Virus record (IMG/VR): IMGVR_UViG_3300046660_000385
Coordinates: 53,859-117,858 of that record
DNA length: 64,000 nt
Reading direction: 5' to 3' (one strand)
Source: a virus
In this document: piece by piece, positions 8,914-20,500 of the stretch
How the letters are laid out: every line of letters begins with the position of its first letter
Numbering within the stretch: the first letter of the stretch is position 1
Translations under genes and position numbers: made by a program
Notes under the pieces: generated by a model
What the model was told of the DNA's origin: nothing
The model's input: the letters and a program-made list of their open reading frames with translations, nothing else
Database searches by the model: none

Positions 8914-11151
8914 ATGGCTGACCCGACCACCCCGCTTGACGCGACCGACGTGACCGAAGCGGCGCCGACCATCCCGACGGTGCCCTCGCCGGTCAGCCAG
9001 CTGCCGCCGCCGCCGGCGTTCGATCCACCGCCGCCGCCGGCGCAGAAAGCCACCGTCGACGCCCTCAGCGCCGCCCTGACCTACATTTCCGGCAACCTGT
9101 CGGGTAACGCGATGGCGCTCGGCCAGGCCGCGATCGAGGCGCTGGCGTCGATCGACCTGCAGCTGCCCGAGATCGTGTCGCCCTCGCTCGACATCCCGAC
9201 CGTCACCCTCGCCGGCACGCCCGGCCCGGACGCCCCGAGCGACCTGTCGGTCGTGCTGCCCGAGGCGCCCGTCGCACCAAGCCTGCCCGAGCCGCGTTCA
9301 CTGGGCGACCTGGACGTCCCGCAATACGACCTGAGCGCGCCGCTGCTCATCGACGTGCCGCTGCCGGACCCGTTCGACCTCCTGGTGCCCGGCCCGCCCG
9401 AACTGGGCGACGTCAGCGCCCCGGTCGAGCCGGATTTCACGCTGCCGGCCGTGCCGGACCTGGTCGCGCTGGCGCTGCCGGACGCCCCCAGCTTCGACGT
9501 GCCCACCTTTACCGACGAGGCCCCGGCGCCGATCCTGCCGCCCGAGCTGGAATTCACCTGGGCCGAGGTCGAGTACCAGTCGGACCTGCTGGCCGACGTC
9601 AACAGCCGCCTGCTCGCGCTGGTACAGGGCGCCTGGTCGGCGCTGCCGGTCGAGGTCGAGCAGCGGATCTGGGATAAAAGCGTGGACGAGGCGGCCCCCG
9701 CGACCGCCCGCAGCGTCGACGAGGCCGCGCAGCAGGTCGCCGCGCGCGGGTTTGCCCTGCCCGGCGGCGAGATGGTGCGGCTGGTGCAGGGCGCGGTCAA
9801 CGCCGGCATCGACCACGACCGCGACGCCAGCCGCGAGCTGATGACCGCGCAGGCCCGCATGCAGGTGGCGAACTTCGCGTTCGCGTTCTCCAACGCCATG
9901 CAGCTTGAGGGCCAGCTGATCGCCCTGTACAACCAGGTCCAGCAGCGCGCGCTGGATGGCGCCCGCTACCGGGTCGAGGCCGCCATGCAGCTGTTCGACG
10001 CGCGCGTGAACCTGTACCAGGCCGAGGTGCAGGCGTTCGGCGCCAAGGCCGAGGTGTTCAAGGCGCGCCTCACGGCTGTCCTCAGCCGCCTGGATCTCTA
10101 CAAGGCCGAGCTGGAAGCGGTCAAGGCGAAAGGCCAGCTGAACGTCCAGCTGGCCCAGCAGTACACGGCGCAGGTGGAAGGGGTCAAGGCGATCGCCGAC
10201 GTCTACCGGGCACGCGTGTCCGCCGTCTCGCTGGCCGTGGCCAACAACAAGAACCGCACCGAACTATATAAGAGCCAGGTCGACGGCGCCGCCGCCCGCG
10301 CCAAGGGTGCGGCGTTCGGTGTGCAGGCGTACCTGGCGCAGCTGCAGAACGAGCACGCCAAGGCCGACCTGTTCAATGCGCAGGTGGCCGGCTACACCTC
10401 GCAAATCGAGGCCTACCGCGCGCTGGTCGAGGGCAAGCTGGCCGACGCCGGCCTGCAGTTCCGCCAGCAGCAGCAGTTCCCGCTGGAACTGTACAAGAGC
10501 CAGATCGCGCAGGCGATGGCGCAGACCCGCGCCGAGGCCGCCGAGATCGCGGCCAGGGCCGAGGTGCTGGTGGCCAGCACCGACAAGTACGCCGCCACCC
10601 AGCGCATGGTCGACAAGATCGTCGCCGTGGGGGCGGACGTCGAGGGCATCCAGATCAAGGCCCACACCGCGCTGGCCCAGGCCGTGATCGCCGGCAGCGG
10701 CATCGCCGAGCGCGCCTCGCTGATGGCCGCGCAGGCGACCCAGGCCGCGGCGCTGGCGCGCGCCCAGTCCGACGCGCAGATCGCCGCCGCCCGCATCAGT
10801 TCCGTGCACGTCTCGACCTCGTTCTCGCACAGCAACAGCAACTCGAACAGCACCGCCCTCAGCCAGAACAAGATCACCTCGACCACCAACAGCATATCGC
10901 AGTCGAACTCGGCCTCGAACAACATCTCGACGTCGTTCTCGAATACCACCGGCGGCACCAGTTCGTACAACGAGAGCCAGACCTACAGCGAAAACGAGAC
11001 CAACAGCGACACCGCCAACAACTCGATCTCGAACATCCACTCGCAGACCTTCTCGAACGACTCCCGCAACGAGACGCGCAACACCAATTCGGCGAATTCG
11101 TCGCTGCGCATGGAAGTTACCAACCAGCACATCTACAACCACAAGGCGTAA
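8914..11151 (+). CDS. paralogue of the preceding three-part virion protein (745 aa)
   Basis: It starts 10 bases after the previous stop, behind a GAGGAGG site. It has the same order of regions as its neighbour: Pro/Asp-rich N-terminus, a central helical region sharing AEVFKARL and the L-x-x-Y-x-A-E-L-E-A pattern, and a Ser/Asn/Thr-rich C-terminus (SFSHSNSNSNSTALSQNK). The two probably arose by tandem duplication and may assemble together. I infer a structural role. Nothing points to enzymatic activity. Confidence 0.6.
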   Translation: MADPTTPLDATDVTEAAPTIPTVPSPVSQLPPPPAFDPPPPPAQKATVDALSAALTYISGNLSGNAMALGQAAIEALASIDLQLPEIVSPSLDIPTVTLAGTPGPDAPSDLSVVLPEAPVAPSLPEPRSLGDLDVPQYDLSAPLLIDVPLPDPFDLLVPGPPELGDVSAPVEPDFTLPAVPDLVALALPDAPSFDVPTFTDEAPAPILPPELEFTWAEVEYQSDLLADVNSRLLALVQGAWSALPVEVEQRIWDKSVDEAAPATARSVDEAAQQVAARGFALPGGEMVRLVQGAVNAGIDHDRDASRELMTAQARMQVANFAFAFSNAMQLEGQLIALYNQVQQRALDGARYRVEAAMQLFDARVNLYQAEVQAFGAKAEVFKARLTAVLSRLDLYKAELEAVKAKGQLNVQLAQQYTAQVEGVKAIADVYRARVSAVSLAVANNKNRTELYKSQVDGAAARAKGAAFGVQAYLAQLQNEHAKADLFNAQVAGYTSQIEAYRALVEGKLADAGLQFRQQQQFPLELYKSQIAQAMAQTRAEAAEIAARAEVLVASTDKYAATQRMVDKIVAVGADVEGIQIKAHTALAQAVIAGSGIAERASLMAAQATQAAALARAQSDAQIAAARISSVHVSTSFSHSNSNSNSTALSQNKITSTTNSISQSNSASNNISTSFSNTTGGTSSYNESQTYSENETNSDTANNSISNIHSQTFSNDSRNETRNTNSANSSLRMEVTNQHIYNHKA

Positions 11152-11162
11152 AGGACCCGACC

Positions 11163-14100
11163 ATGCCGAACCCCGACGATCTGATCGAACCGAGCAGCCA
11201 GGGCAACCTGCGCGAGCGTATCAATGCAGGCGAAGCACAGCGCCAGGCCAGCGCCGGCCAGGTGCGTGAGCGCATCGCCGACGTCGCCGCGCGTCAGGCC
11301 CCGGAACCGGGCAACCTGCGCCAGCAAATCACCAATGCAGCGCCGATGCAGCAGGAGCAGGCGCGCGCCGTGCAGGAACGCATGGCACAGGCGCCGAACC
11401 TGCGCCAGCAGCTGACCAACGCCGCCCCGCAGCAGGCCGCCGACGCTCGCGCGGTGGCCCAGCGTCTGAATCCGCCCACGCTGACCGACGTCGTCAAGCC
11501 CGGCAACATCAACCCGTCCCTGCGCGACGACCTGATTAAAAACTCGGTGCAGGCCCAGAACGATGCGAAAGCCGTGCAGTCGCGCCTGCAGGCCGGCGCC
11601 GCACAGCCCGCGCCCGAGCCGAACCTGCGCCAGCAGATCCTGGACGCCGCGCCGCGCCAGCAGATGGAAGCCCAGCAGGTGGCGCAGCGCCTGAACGCGG
11701 GCGCACCGCCCGCCACGCCGCAGCCGGACCTGCGCGCCCAGATCAACGCCGCCGCGCCGCAGGCCCAGGCTGACGCGCAAGCGGTTCAGCAGCGCCTGCA
11801 GGCGGGCGCCCCGCCAGCCGAGCCAGGCATGCGCGAGCGCCTGCTGGCCCGCGCACAAGCCGCCCCGAGCGCCGCCGACCAGGCCCTGCGCGCGCGCCTG
11901 AACCCGCCCGGTTCAATCGCCCAGGCCGCCAGCCAGGCCGTCGCCCCGGCCGCGCCGGCCGCCGATCTTGGCCGCATGGGCGCCGGTGTCGCCGGTGCCG
12001 CCGGCCGCAACCCCGCCGCCGCCCCGGCTGCACGTCCTGCCGCGCCCGCCGCCAGCCCTGCCGCGCCAGCAGCTGGCCCGGCAGCCCCGCCCACCGCCGG
12101 CGTCACGGACGCCAGCGGCCGCCCGATCCCGACCCGCGTGCCGGGTGCGACCGGCGGCATGACCCCGTCGCCGTCGGCCGGCACCGTGCGTCCCGACGTC
12201 GGCGCGATGCGCGCCACGATGGGCCTGCCGCCGACCCCACCGGGCGCCGCCCCGGCCGCCGGCGCCGCCGCTGGCGCTGCCGGTATCGCCGCCGCTGGCC
12301 GCGCTGCAGGCGCCGCACCCGCGGCCGCCGCCGCTGCCCCTGCAGCTGCCCCCGCCGCAGGCGCCGCCGCCGATGCCGCCGCCCGCGCACGCACGGCCGC
12401 CGGTGTCGCCGGTGCCGCCGGCCGCGCAGCTGGTGCGGGTGCCCCGGCCGCTGCCGCTGCCGCCCCGGCCGCCGAAGCGGGCGCCGGCGCCAATGCCACG
12501 CGCCTGGCGCGCACCTCCTACAACGTCGGCAAGTTCGTCGGCAACAACCGGGCAATCCTCGGGAAAGCCGGCGTTGCCGGCGCCGGCGCCCAGGTGATCT
12601 CGCATTTCAACGACTACAAGCTGAACGAGCCGGACGTCGACTCGTCGGCCGGCGGCACCCTGAAAGCCCTGTTCACCGGCGACCTTTCCGGCGCCGGCAA
12701 GAGCGCCCTCAAGGGCCTCAAGGAAGCGGCGATGGACGTCGGTTCGGCCGCCGCCAACGCTGCCGACTACGTCATCCCGGGCAATGCCCCGGTCTCGCGC
12801 GCCTACGACCAGATGCTGCATGAGAAGCTGGGCGACAAGCTGGTGCCGGACAAGTCCGTGATCGCCGACATGGCGCGCGGCCAGCCCGCCCCCGCCGCCA
12901 AGCCGGTCCCGGCCGCCGCACCCGAGGCCGCGAAACCCGTCGAGAAACCGGCCGCACCCGAGGCCGCGAAACCGGCCGCGAAGGAGGGCGCCAAGCCCGC
13001 CGCCGCTCAGGCGCCGCAGCCGAACCTGTCCAACATGGCCGCCAACGCCCGCGACGAGGCGCTCGGCGCGATCGACAACGAGGAAGCGGCCGACCCGCGC
13101 GCCGTCTACTACGAGACCGTCAACCACAAGGACGGCACCACGACCTACGAGACGCGCGACCGTGGCCAGATCGTGGTCAAGGAAGGCGCCCAGCTCAGCC
13201 CCGAGGACCAGCAGCGCATCGAAACCTATAAGGGTCGTCAGTCCCAGCGCGACGGGATCGAGCAGCGTTACCAGCAGATGCTGCAGCACCTGCAGGGCGG
13301 CGGCGACGGCATGGTCCCGGCCAGCCCGGTCGCCAACGCCGCGCGCAGCGCTGGCCAGGCCCCGAGCAATCCGAAGTTCGAGCAGGCCCTGGGTGCGGAA
13401 GGCGCCGACGGTGACTTCGCCGCCTTTGCGCGCTCGCTGATCGGGCAGGAAAGCAGCAACGGCAGGAACACCAAGACCAGCAACCGCGGCGCGGTCGGGC
13501 CGATGCAGGTCCGCCCCGGCACCTTCGGCGACATGGCCGACAAGGGCTGGGACATCAACAACGAGGACCACAACATGCGTGCCGGCATCCGCTACGCCAG
13601 GATGATGTGGGAAAAGGCCGGTGGCGATCCGGCCCTGGCCGCGGCCGGCTACTACGGCGGTCCGAGCGGGCTGGAAAAGGCCCGCGCCGGCCATGCCGTG
13701 CGCGATCCGAAGAACCCGAACGCCCCGGACACCCTGCAGTACGGCCAGCAGGTGGCCGCGCGCATGGGCGCTGGCGGCGCAGCAGCAGCCCCGGCCCAGG
13801 TGGCCGCGCCGGCGGCAGCTGCCCCGGCCTACGGCGCGCGCGACTTCCGCAACCCGCTGGACGGCGCCGTCGAGGTCATCAACATGGGCGGCAACGCCGA
13901 ACGGTCGATGTACCTCCCGGGCAAGGGCGGCGACGTCCGCTCGGGCCTGACGCCCGAGGCGTACAGCACGCTGCAGACCGCCATACGCAACAACCCGGCG
14001 CTGGCCGAGCGCATGGTGGTGAACAACAGCGGCGTGGCTGTCGACGGCCTGGCGATGCCGCTGAACGTCATCGCCGGCGGCGACGGCATGATGGCGCAGT

Positions 14101-14489
14101 ACGCGCGCAGCACCGCGCAAGGCCAGCGCATCGCGGCCAACCCGACCGCCGGCAAGCTCGCCGAGCACGCGCTGCAGGGCGAATACACCAACCGCGGGCA
14201 CCAGATCCAGGGCGAGTCGAACGAACGCGTCGCCAAGACCCAGGCCGAGGCACAGATGGAAGCGCACCGTATACACACTGCGGGCGGTGGTGTCAACCAG
14301 GAGACTGGACAGCCAATGCCGACTAACATCTTCGACCAGAAGAAGAACGAATGGATCACTCCCCCTCGTAGTGTTCCGCCCAAGGCCGTGGCGATCCAGC
14401 AGGCGCGCGAATCGCTCAAGCGCGGCAGCAAGCTCGAGGACGTCAACGCAATTCTGCATGGTTACGGCTACGAGCCGATCACCCAGTAA
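11163..14489 (+). CDS. internal virion protein with lytic transglycosylase domain (1108 aa)
   Basis: Residues about 13-255 are seven or so degenerate helical repeats of 35-40 residues containing NLRQQI and AVQ-R-L patterns. Residues about 255-445 are an Ala/Pro/Gly linker. A hydrophobic-helical part follows to about 560. A goose-type/SLT lysozyme-like domain lies near 750-870, with GQESSNG (candidate catalytic Glu763), NRGAVGPMQV and AAGYYGGPSG, the expected E, GxMQ and AAYNxG-type signatures. It would locally open peptidoglycan during DNA ejection. Being directly before the giant protein gene suggests that both are injected together. The antisense strand is also open here for kilobases, a composition artefact. 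Confidence 0.8.
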   Translation: MPNPDDLIEPSSQGNLRERINAGEAQRQASAGQVRERIADVAARQAPEPGNLRQQITNAAPMQQEQARAVQERMAQAPNLRQQLTNAAPQQAADARAVAQRLNPPTLTDVVKPGNINPSLRDDLIKNSVQAQNDAKAVQSRLQAGAAQPAPEPNLRQQILDAAPRQQMEAQQVAQRLNAGAPPATPQPDLRAQINAAAPQAQADAQAVQQRLQAGAPPAEPGMRERLLARAQAAPSAADQALRARLNPPGSIAQAASQAVAPAAPAADLGRMGAGVAGAAGRNPAAAPAARPAAPAASPAAPAAGPAAPPTAGVTDASGRPIPTRVPGATGGMTPSPSAGTVRPDVGAMRATMGLPPTPPGAAPAAGAAAGAAGIAAAGRAAGAAPAAAAAAPAAAPAAGAAADAAARARTAAGVAGAAGRAAGAGAPAAAAAAPAAEAGAGANATRLARTSYNVGKFVGNNRAILGKAGVAGAGAQVISHFNDYKLNEPDVDSSAGGTLKALFTGDLSGAGKSALKGLKEAAMDVGSAAANAADYVIPGNAPVSRAYDQMLHEKLGDKLVPDKSVIADMARGQPAPAAKPVPAAAPEAAKPVEKPAAPEAAKPAAKEGAKPAAAQAPQPNLSNMAANARDEALGAIDNEEAADPRAVYYETVNHKDGTTTYETRDRGQIVVKEGAQLSPEDQQRIETYKGRQSQRDGIEQRYQQMLQHLQGGGDGMVPASPVANAARSAGQAPSNPKFEQALGAEGADGDFAAFARSLIGQESSNGRNTKTSNRGAVGPMQVRPGTFGDMADKGWDINNEDHNMRAGIRYARMMWEKAGGDPALAAAGYYGGPSGLEKARAGHAVRDPKNPNAPDTLQYGQQVAARMGAGGAAAAPAQVAAPAAAAPAYGARDFRNPLDGAVEVINMGGNAERSMYLPGKGGDVRSGLTPEAYSTLQTAIRNNPALAERMVVNNSGVAVDGLAMPLNVIAGGDGMMAQYARSTAQGQRIAANPTAGKLAEHALQGEYTNRGHQIQGESNERVAKTQAEAQMEAHRIHTAGGGVNQETGQPMPTNIFDQKKNEWITPPRSVPPKAVAIQQARESLKRGSKLEDVNAILHGYGYEPITQ

Positions 14490-14501
14490 GGACCGGACGC
14501 T

Positions 14502-17500
14502 ATGGCAAACGACAACAAGGATCTGGGCGACTTCGCCGCGATCACCCCTGGCACGCAACCCGACCTGGGCGAGTTCGCCAAGATCACGCCCAACGGCGGC
14601 AAGCCGCGCAGCGCGATCGGCGAGATCGGCAACCAGCTCAAGGCCGGTATGCTGGTCGACCTGCCGAAGATGGCGGGCCAGGCGATCCAGTACACGTCCG
14701 ATCCTGGTCGTCCTGTCTATGAGTTCGGCAAGAGCATCGCCGACTACGCGCGCGAGCAGGAAGCGCGCCCCGACCTGCAGCCGCAGGAATACGACCACAA
14801 CATCGTCACAAACACGCTCGCCGCCGGCGCCCGCATGATCCCGCAGTCGATCATCCCGGCCGCCGGTGTCGGCCTGGTCGCGTCCGGCGTCGGCGCTGGC
14901 GCTGGCGGCGCGCTGCTGGCCGGTTCCGTGCTGGGCGCGGCCCCGGCCGGCATGGCGCAGGCCGAGGACACGCTGGAAAAGGCCCGCGCCAAGGGCGACA
15001 TTTCCGAGCACGATGCGCTGGTGGCCGCCCGCAAGACCGGCCTGATCGAGTGGGGCGGCGAGACCGTCGGCAACTACCTCGGCGGCAAGATGTTCGGCCT
15101 GGCCGGGCGCGCGATCGGCAAGACCACCGGCACCGCCGCCGAGCGTGCGCTGCAGGAAGCGACCAACACGCAGGTGCTCAAGCCGTGGATGCGCCAGCTG
15201 CCCGAGACCATCATCGGCGAAGTCGGCACGGAAATGGGCCAGAACGCGGGCGAAGCCTACGTCGAGCAGCAGGCCGGGATCGACAACCACGCGCCGTGGG
15301 ACGCCGCCAAGGAAGCGATTCTGCCGACCATCGGCATGACCGCGCTGCTGGCCCCGTTCGGCCTGGCCGGCATGGGCGTGAACGCGCACCGCCAGCAGCA
15401 ACGTAACGACGTCCTGACCTCGCCGGATGCCGACCAGAACTCGCGCACCCGCATCGCCGCCGAGATCGCGCCCGAAATCGAGAAGGTCGACCGCCAGGCC
15501 GCGGCGAATTTCCGCGTCAACGCAGCCCGCGCCATTTCGTCGAACCAGCCGCTGACGCTGGACTCGTCGCTGTTCGCCGACCCGGCGGCCGCCCCGCCCG
15601 CGCCAAGCGCCCCCGCCGCCCAGCCGGCCATCAACCCGGCCGACGCGCCGGACGCCGGCACCGACGTGGTGCCGCAGAACGCGATGACGGCCGCTGCCAG
15701 CCTGGTGCAGCCGATGCTGCCGATGCGCCAGGAGGGCGCCCAGAAGCAGGCCGAGGAACGCACCCGCACCACCGGCATCCCGCACGAGGTCGTGCCGCAC
15801 CCGAGCGCGGCCGGCATGTTCGGCGTGCGCGCGGTCCAGGACCCGGCGCTCGAACAGGGCGCAGCCCCGGCCGCCGAGGCGCCGCCGCTCGATCCTGCCG
15901 CGCCGGCGACCCCGGCCGCCCCGGTCGGCCTGCAGATCGGCGAGACCGTGCAGGCGACGATCAACGGCGAGGACGTGTTCCCGGAGGGCACCCGCATCAC
16001 CGGGTTCTCGCCGAACGGCAAGTTCGTGCTGGTCGAAGGTTCGACCGCCGGCATCCCGATCGAGAACATCACCCGCCTCGACCCGGCCGCCGCCGCCGCG
16101 ATCGAGCTTGGTGCGCACGAGGCCGCCACCAGCCCGCAGAACGACCGCCCGGAGCCGTCCGAGGCCCAGAAACACGCCGGCAACTACAAGAAAGGCCCGG
16201 CCGAGCTGCAGGGCCTGCCGCTGATGATCGAGAACCCGGTCGGCTCGACCCGCACCGGCACCGACCCGGACGGCACGCCGTGGTCGACCACCATGAGCGA
16301 CCACTACGGCTACATCCGTGGCACCAAGGGGTCCGACGGCAAGGAGCTGGACATCTACGTCGGCCCGAACCCGGCCAGCCACCATGTGTTCGTGGTCGAC
16401 CAGATGAACCAGGACACCGGCGAATACGACGAGCACAAGATCATGCTCGGCTACAACTCGCCCGAGCAGGCCCAGCGCGCCTACGAGGCGCACTACACGC
16501 AGGGCTGGCAGGGCGGCGAGAACGTCACCGCCACCACCGTCGACGGCCTCAAGGAGTGGCTCAAGGGCGACACCACCCAGCCGTTCAATCCGGCCTACTA
16601 CCCGGACATGCAGATCCCGGCCGGACCGGACCTGTTCAACACCGAGCAGGCCGCGCCGCCAGCCGTCACCACCGAGGCCCCGGCCGCGCCGCAGCAGCCG
16701 CAAGACAGGGAGCAGATCGCCCGCGACACGCTGCGCGAGCTGGGCCAGATCTCGAACGATCACTTCGGCGGCAACCACCCGAACGCGATCGACTTCGGCA
16801 CCGCCGACGGCACGTTCGCCGGCCTGGGCACCCTGAACATGGACGAGCAGGGCAACATCGTCCTGCGCCGCTTTGCCTACAACGAGGACCATGTCCTCAA
16901 GAACGGCAAGCCCGCCAGCCTGCAGGAAATGATGGATGCTTCGCTGTTTTCCGGCTCGACCCCGGACGCCGGCGCGGTGCCGACCTCGGGCCTGGCTTCG
17001 TTCCATGACGCCTACAGCAAGCGTGCGTACGACGCGATTTTCCGCATCCAGCCGCAGGAACTGGTCGAGCTGGCCAGGCAGGGCAAGGCGGTGCTCGGCA
17101 ACCTGAGCGAGGGCGAGGTCCTGCTGTCCGGCGACATCGCGGGCAAGTACCTGAGCGAACTGAACGGCAAGCCGGTCACGCCGGAAGAACTTCAGCGCCT
17201 GACCAAGCCGGCCGGGCGGATGCAGGGCGCGGCGCTGACCGAGGACGAGCTGAACGCCGCGTTCGACCAGGCCGAAAACGAGCTGGCGCAGGAGCAGAAG
17301 CCGCCCGCGCAGGAGCCGCAGGCCCAGGAACCGTCCGCACGCTGGGACAACGCTACGCCGGACGAGCGGATCGACATGCTGACCAAGGCCGGCCGAGGCG
17401 ACGTCGCCGAGGACTTCGCCCATGTGGGCTGGGACGACCTGTCGCCCCGCGCCCAGGAAGCGCTGTCCAGGCCCGCCCAGCAGCCGCAGAGCGCCTACGA

Positions 17501-20500
17501 GCGCTACAAGGAGATCATGACGCGCGGCGGCAGCGGCACGGCCAAGCTGGTCGACGAGATCCGCCGCAGCGACGAGCTGACCGACGCCCAGGTGCAGGAG
17601 CTGGTCGGGCTGCCGAAGATCGACAAGGCCGCCGAGGAGAAAAGCCGCGCCGACAGCGCCGCGTTCGGCCAGCGCGCCGCCGAGATCCTGTCGACCCTGA
17701 AAGGCCTGAAAACCCCGGACGCCATCGCCAGCGCCCAGCAGACCCTGTCCACGCTGGCCGACGACATGGACGCGGTGAACGACCGCTTCCGCAACCTGGT
17801 GCGCAAGGCCGCCGACGAGATCCCGGCGTGGATGCCGCACAACCTCGGCCAGGCCGGTGACGCCGAGCGCCAGGCCGCCAACCGCGTCAAGAACACGCTC
17901 GAAGGCGTGGCCAACTTCGGCAAGAACGTCACCGCGCCGGAACACGCCGGCAACGAATTCAAGGAATACGACCCGAACAACAGGTTCGAGCCGACCGCCT
18001 CGCCCGAGGACGCGATCGGCGAGGCCGAGATCGACGAGCGCGTGATCCCGCTCACGATGGACGCGAGCGACTTCAAGGAAGTCACCGACGAGTGGGCGTC
18101 GCTGTTCGCCGCCCCCGGCCAGAAGGTCATCACCGAGCAGCGCGCCAAGCAGGCCGGCGTCATGTCGCAGGAAGAAGCGGCCGCCCAGCTGGCCAAGTGG
18201 AAGGAACACGTCGCCAAGCAGGCCGAGGAGCACCGCGGCGAGAACTCCCAGCGCACGATCCTGTCGCTGTTCGACCTGTCGGGCGAGTGGTCCAAGCCGT
18301 GGCGCGAAGCCGGCTACAACGTCGTCACCTTCGACATCCAGACCGGCCAGGACGTGAACGACTTCTCGGTCGAATACTTCACCGACGAGTGGGACCTGAG
18401 CGACGTCTACGGCATCCTGGCCGCCGCGCCGTGCACGGATTTCACGCACGCCGCCTCGCGCCTGTGGGCCGTGAAGGACGCCGACGGCCGCACCGAGGCC
18501 TCGAAGGAGCTGGTGCTGCAGACCCTGCGCACCATCGAATATTTCCGTCCGAAGTTCTGGGCGCTGGAAAACCCGAGCGGCGGCCGGATCGAGAAAGTCA
18601 CCGGCCTGCCGTCGCCGCGCCTGTCGTTCCAGCCGCACCACTTCGGCAACCCGGAGACCAAGCCGACCGCGCTGTTCGGCAAGTTCAACCCGGAGCTGCC
18701 GCTGGCGAACGTCGCCCCGACCGGCAGCAAGACCGACAAGGTCGGCGGCAAGAGCATCGAGACCAAGAACGAGCGCTCGGAGACCCCGGAAGGGTTCGCC
18801 TATGCGTTCTTCATGGCCAACAACTACATCGACCAGACCCCCGAGCAGCGCCTGGTCGGCGACTTCCCCGAGCTGTCCGGCGCCGTCAAGGGCGCGCTCA
18901 AGGCCGGCATGGACGAAGAAGCGATCCGCGACGTCGTCACCCGCACCTACGAGGACGGCGACCCGGATGCGGCCCGCAACGAGCTGGTGCAGGCCGTGGC
19001 CGACCACGTCAAGGAGAACGGCGCCCCGGCCAAGCCGGCCGGGGTCGACTACCCGAACCGCCGCCTGGGTTTCCAGAAGGCGGCCACGGACGAGGCCGAC
19101 GCCTACAACGACCACGCCTGGGCCAACATCGCCGCGGCCAACATGAAGGTCGGCGACAAGTTCGAGCTGGGCGGCAAGCAGCAGAGCGTCGAGTCGATCA
19201 GCGACAAGACCCTGAAACTCAAGGATGCGGACGGCAAGACCCGCACCCTGAACCCGGACGGCGTGGCGTGGGACCAGTTCAAGCGCGACCTGGCCGGCCA
19301 GCTGGTGGTCGAGAACCTGCAGGCCAACAACATCATGAAGCCGGCGCGCCCGCTGATCGACATCCTGCGCCGCGATCCGGCCGCGCACGTCGACAGCAAG
19401 GGGTCCGTCTACCTGCGCGACGGCGGCCTGGTGCCGGCGGCAAAGCAGGAAGATGAGGAACAGGCGACCGCCTGGGCTGACGTCGAGACCGGCGACCGGA
19501 TGGACGTCGTCGCCTATCGCGCCCGTCCGTTCGGCGCGAAGGAGGATGGGCACCCGAAGGGCGGCGTGTTCTACGCCGAGACCGAGGACGGCACCGCCGG
19601 GTACGGCGGTACGGCTGCCGAAGTCGTCAAGGAAAAGCTGTCGCTCACGAACGTCCTGGTGGTGGACAACAAGCAGGCGGCATTGACGAAGCTGTTCGGC
19701 AAGAACAGCGACGAGCTGGGCAAGTATTTCGATGCCCGCGACGACGAGTCCAAGAACGCCGAGAGCGTGGCGGACGAGCTGATCGGCCCGGCGGCGAAGG
19801 CAGCCGGCTACGACGCCGTTCTCTACAAGCAGGACACCGACCTGTACGGCAACGCCACCCGCTCGCTGCAGGTGGTGCGCAATGTCGACAGCCAGGCCGA
19901 GCAGGCCAAGCCAGAGGCGCCCGCGCCGGCCGCGACCGAGGACGAAGCCAAGCCCGGCAAGATCCGCTCGTTCAGCGAGGACGAGAAGCGCGCGATCGCC
20001 GGGATCTCGCTCGGCACCGGCACCCTGGTCAACCGCGAACTCGAACTGGGGCTGGGCAACTTCATCCGTCCGAACACGATCAAGGCGCTGCGCGAGAAAC
20101 TGCTGGGAATGGACCCGGACAAGGTGCGGCCGTACATCGACGGCGCCGTGCGGCGCTACGAGCGCGAGCGTGCGGAAAAAGAGCCGGTCGTGCAGAACCA
20201 GCAGAAGATCCACGTCTACGACGAGAAGGAAGCCAAGCCGCTCCTGATTATCGCCTGCACCGAGGAAAAGCTGGCGGGCCGCCACGCCGTGATCGACCTG
20301 TACCAAGGGGCGATGTTCGACGTGCTGCGCAAGTGGCTGCCGAAGGGCGCGATCGACGTCTACGTCCTGTCGGCCAAGTACGGCCTGGTGCGCGCCGAAG
20401 CCGTCCTGCAGAGCTACGACGAGAAGATGACGGCCTCGCGCCAGAAGGAGCTGATCGCCGAGGGATTGGTCCCGAGCGACTTCAAGGGCAAGAATTTCAG

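Noticed and set aside
5637-9053. Antisense open frame of about 1138 codons
   Set aside because: It lies opposite two well-supported virion genes and has shadow composition.
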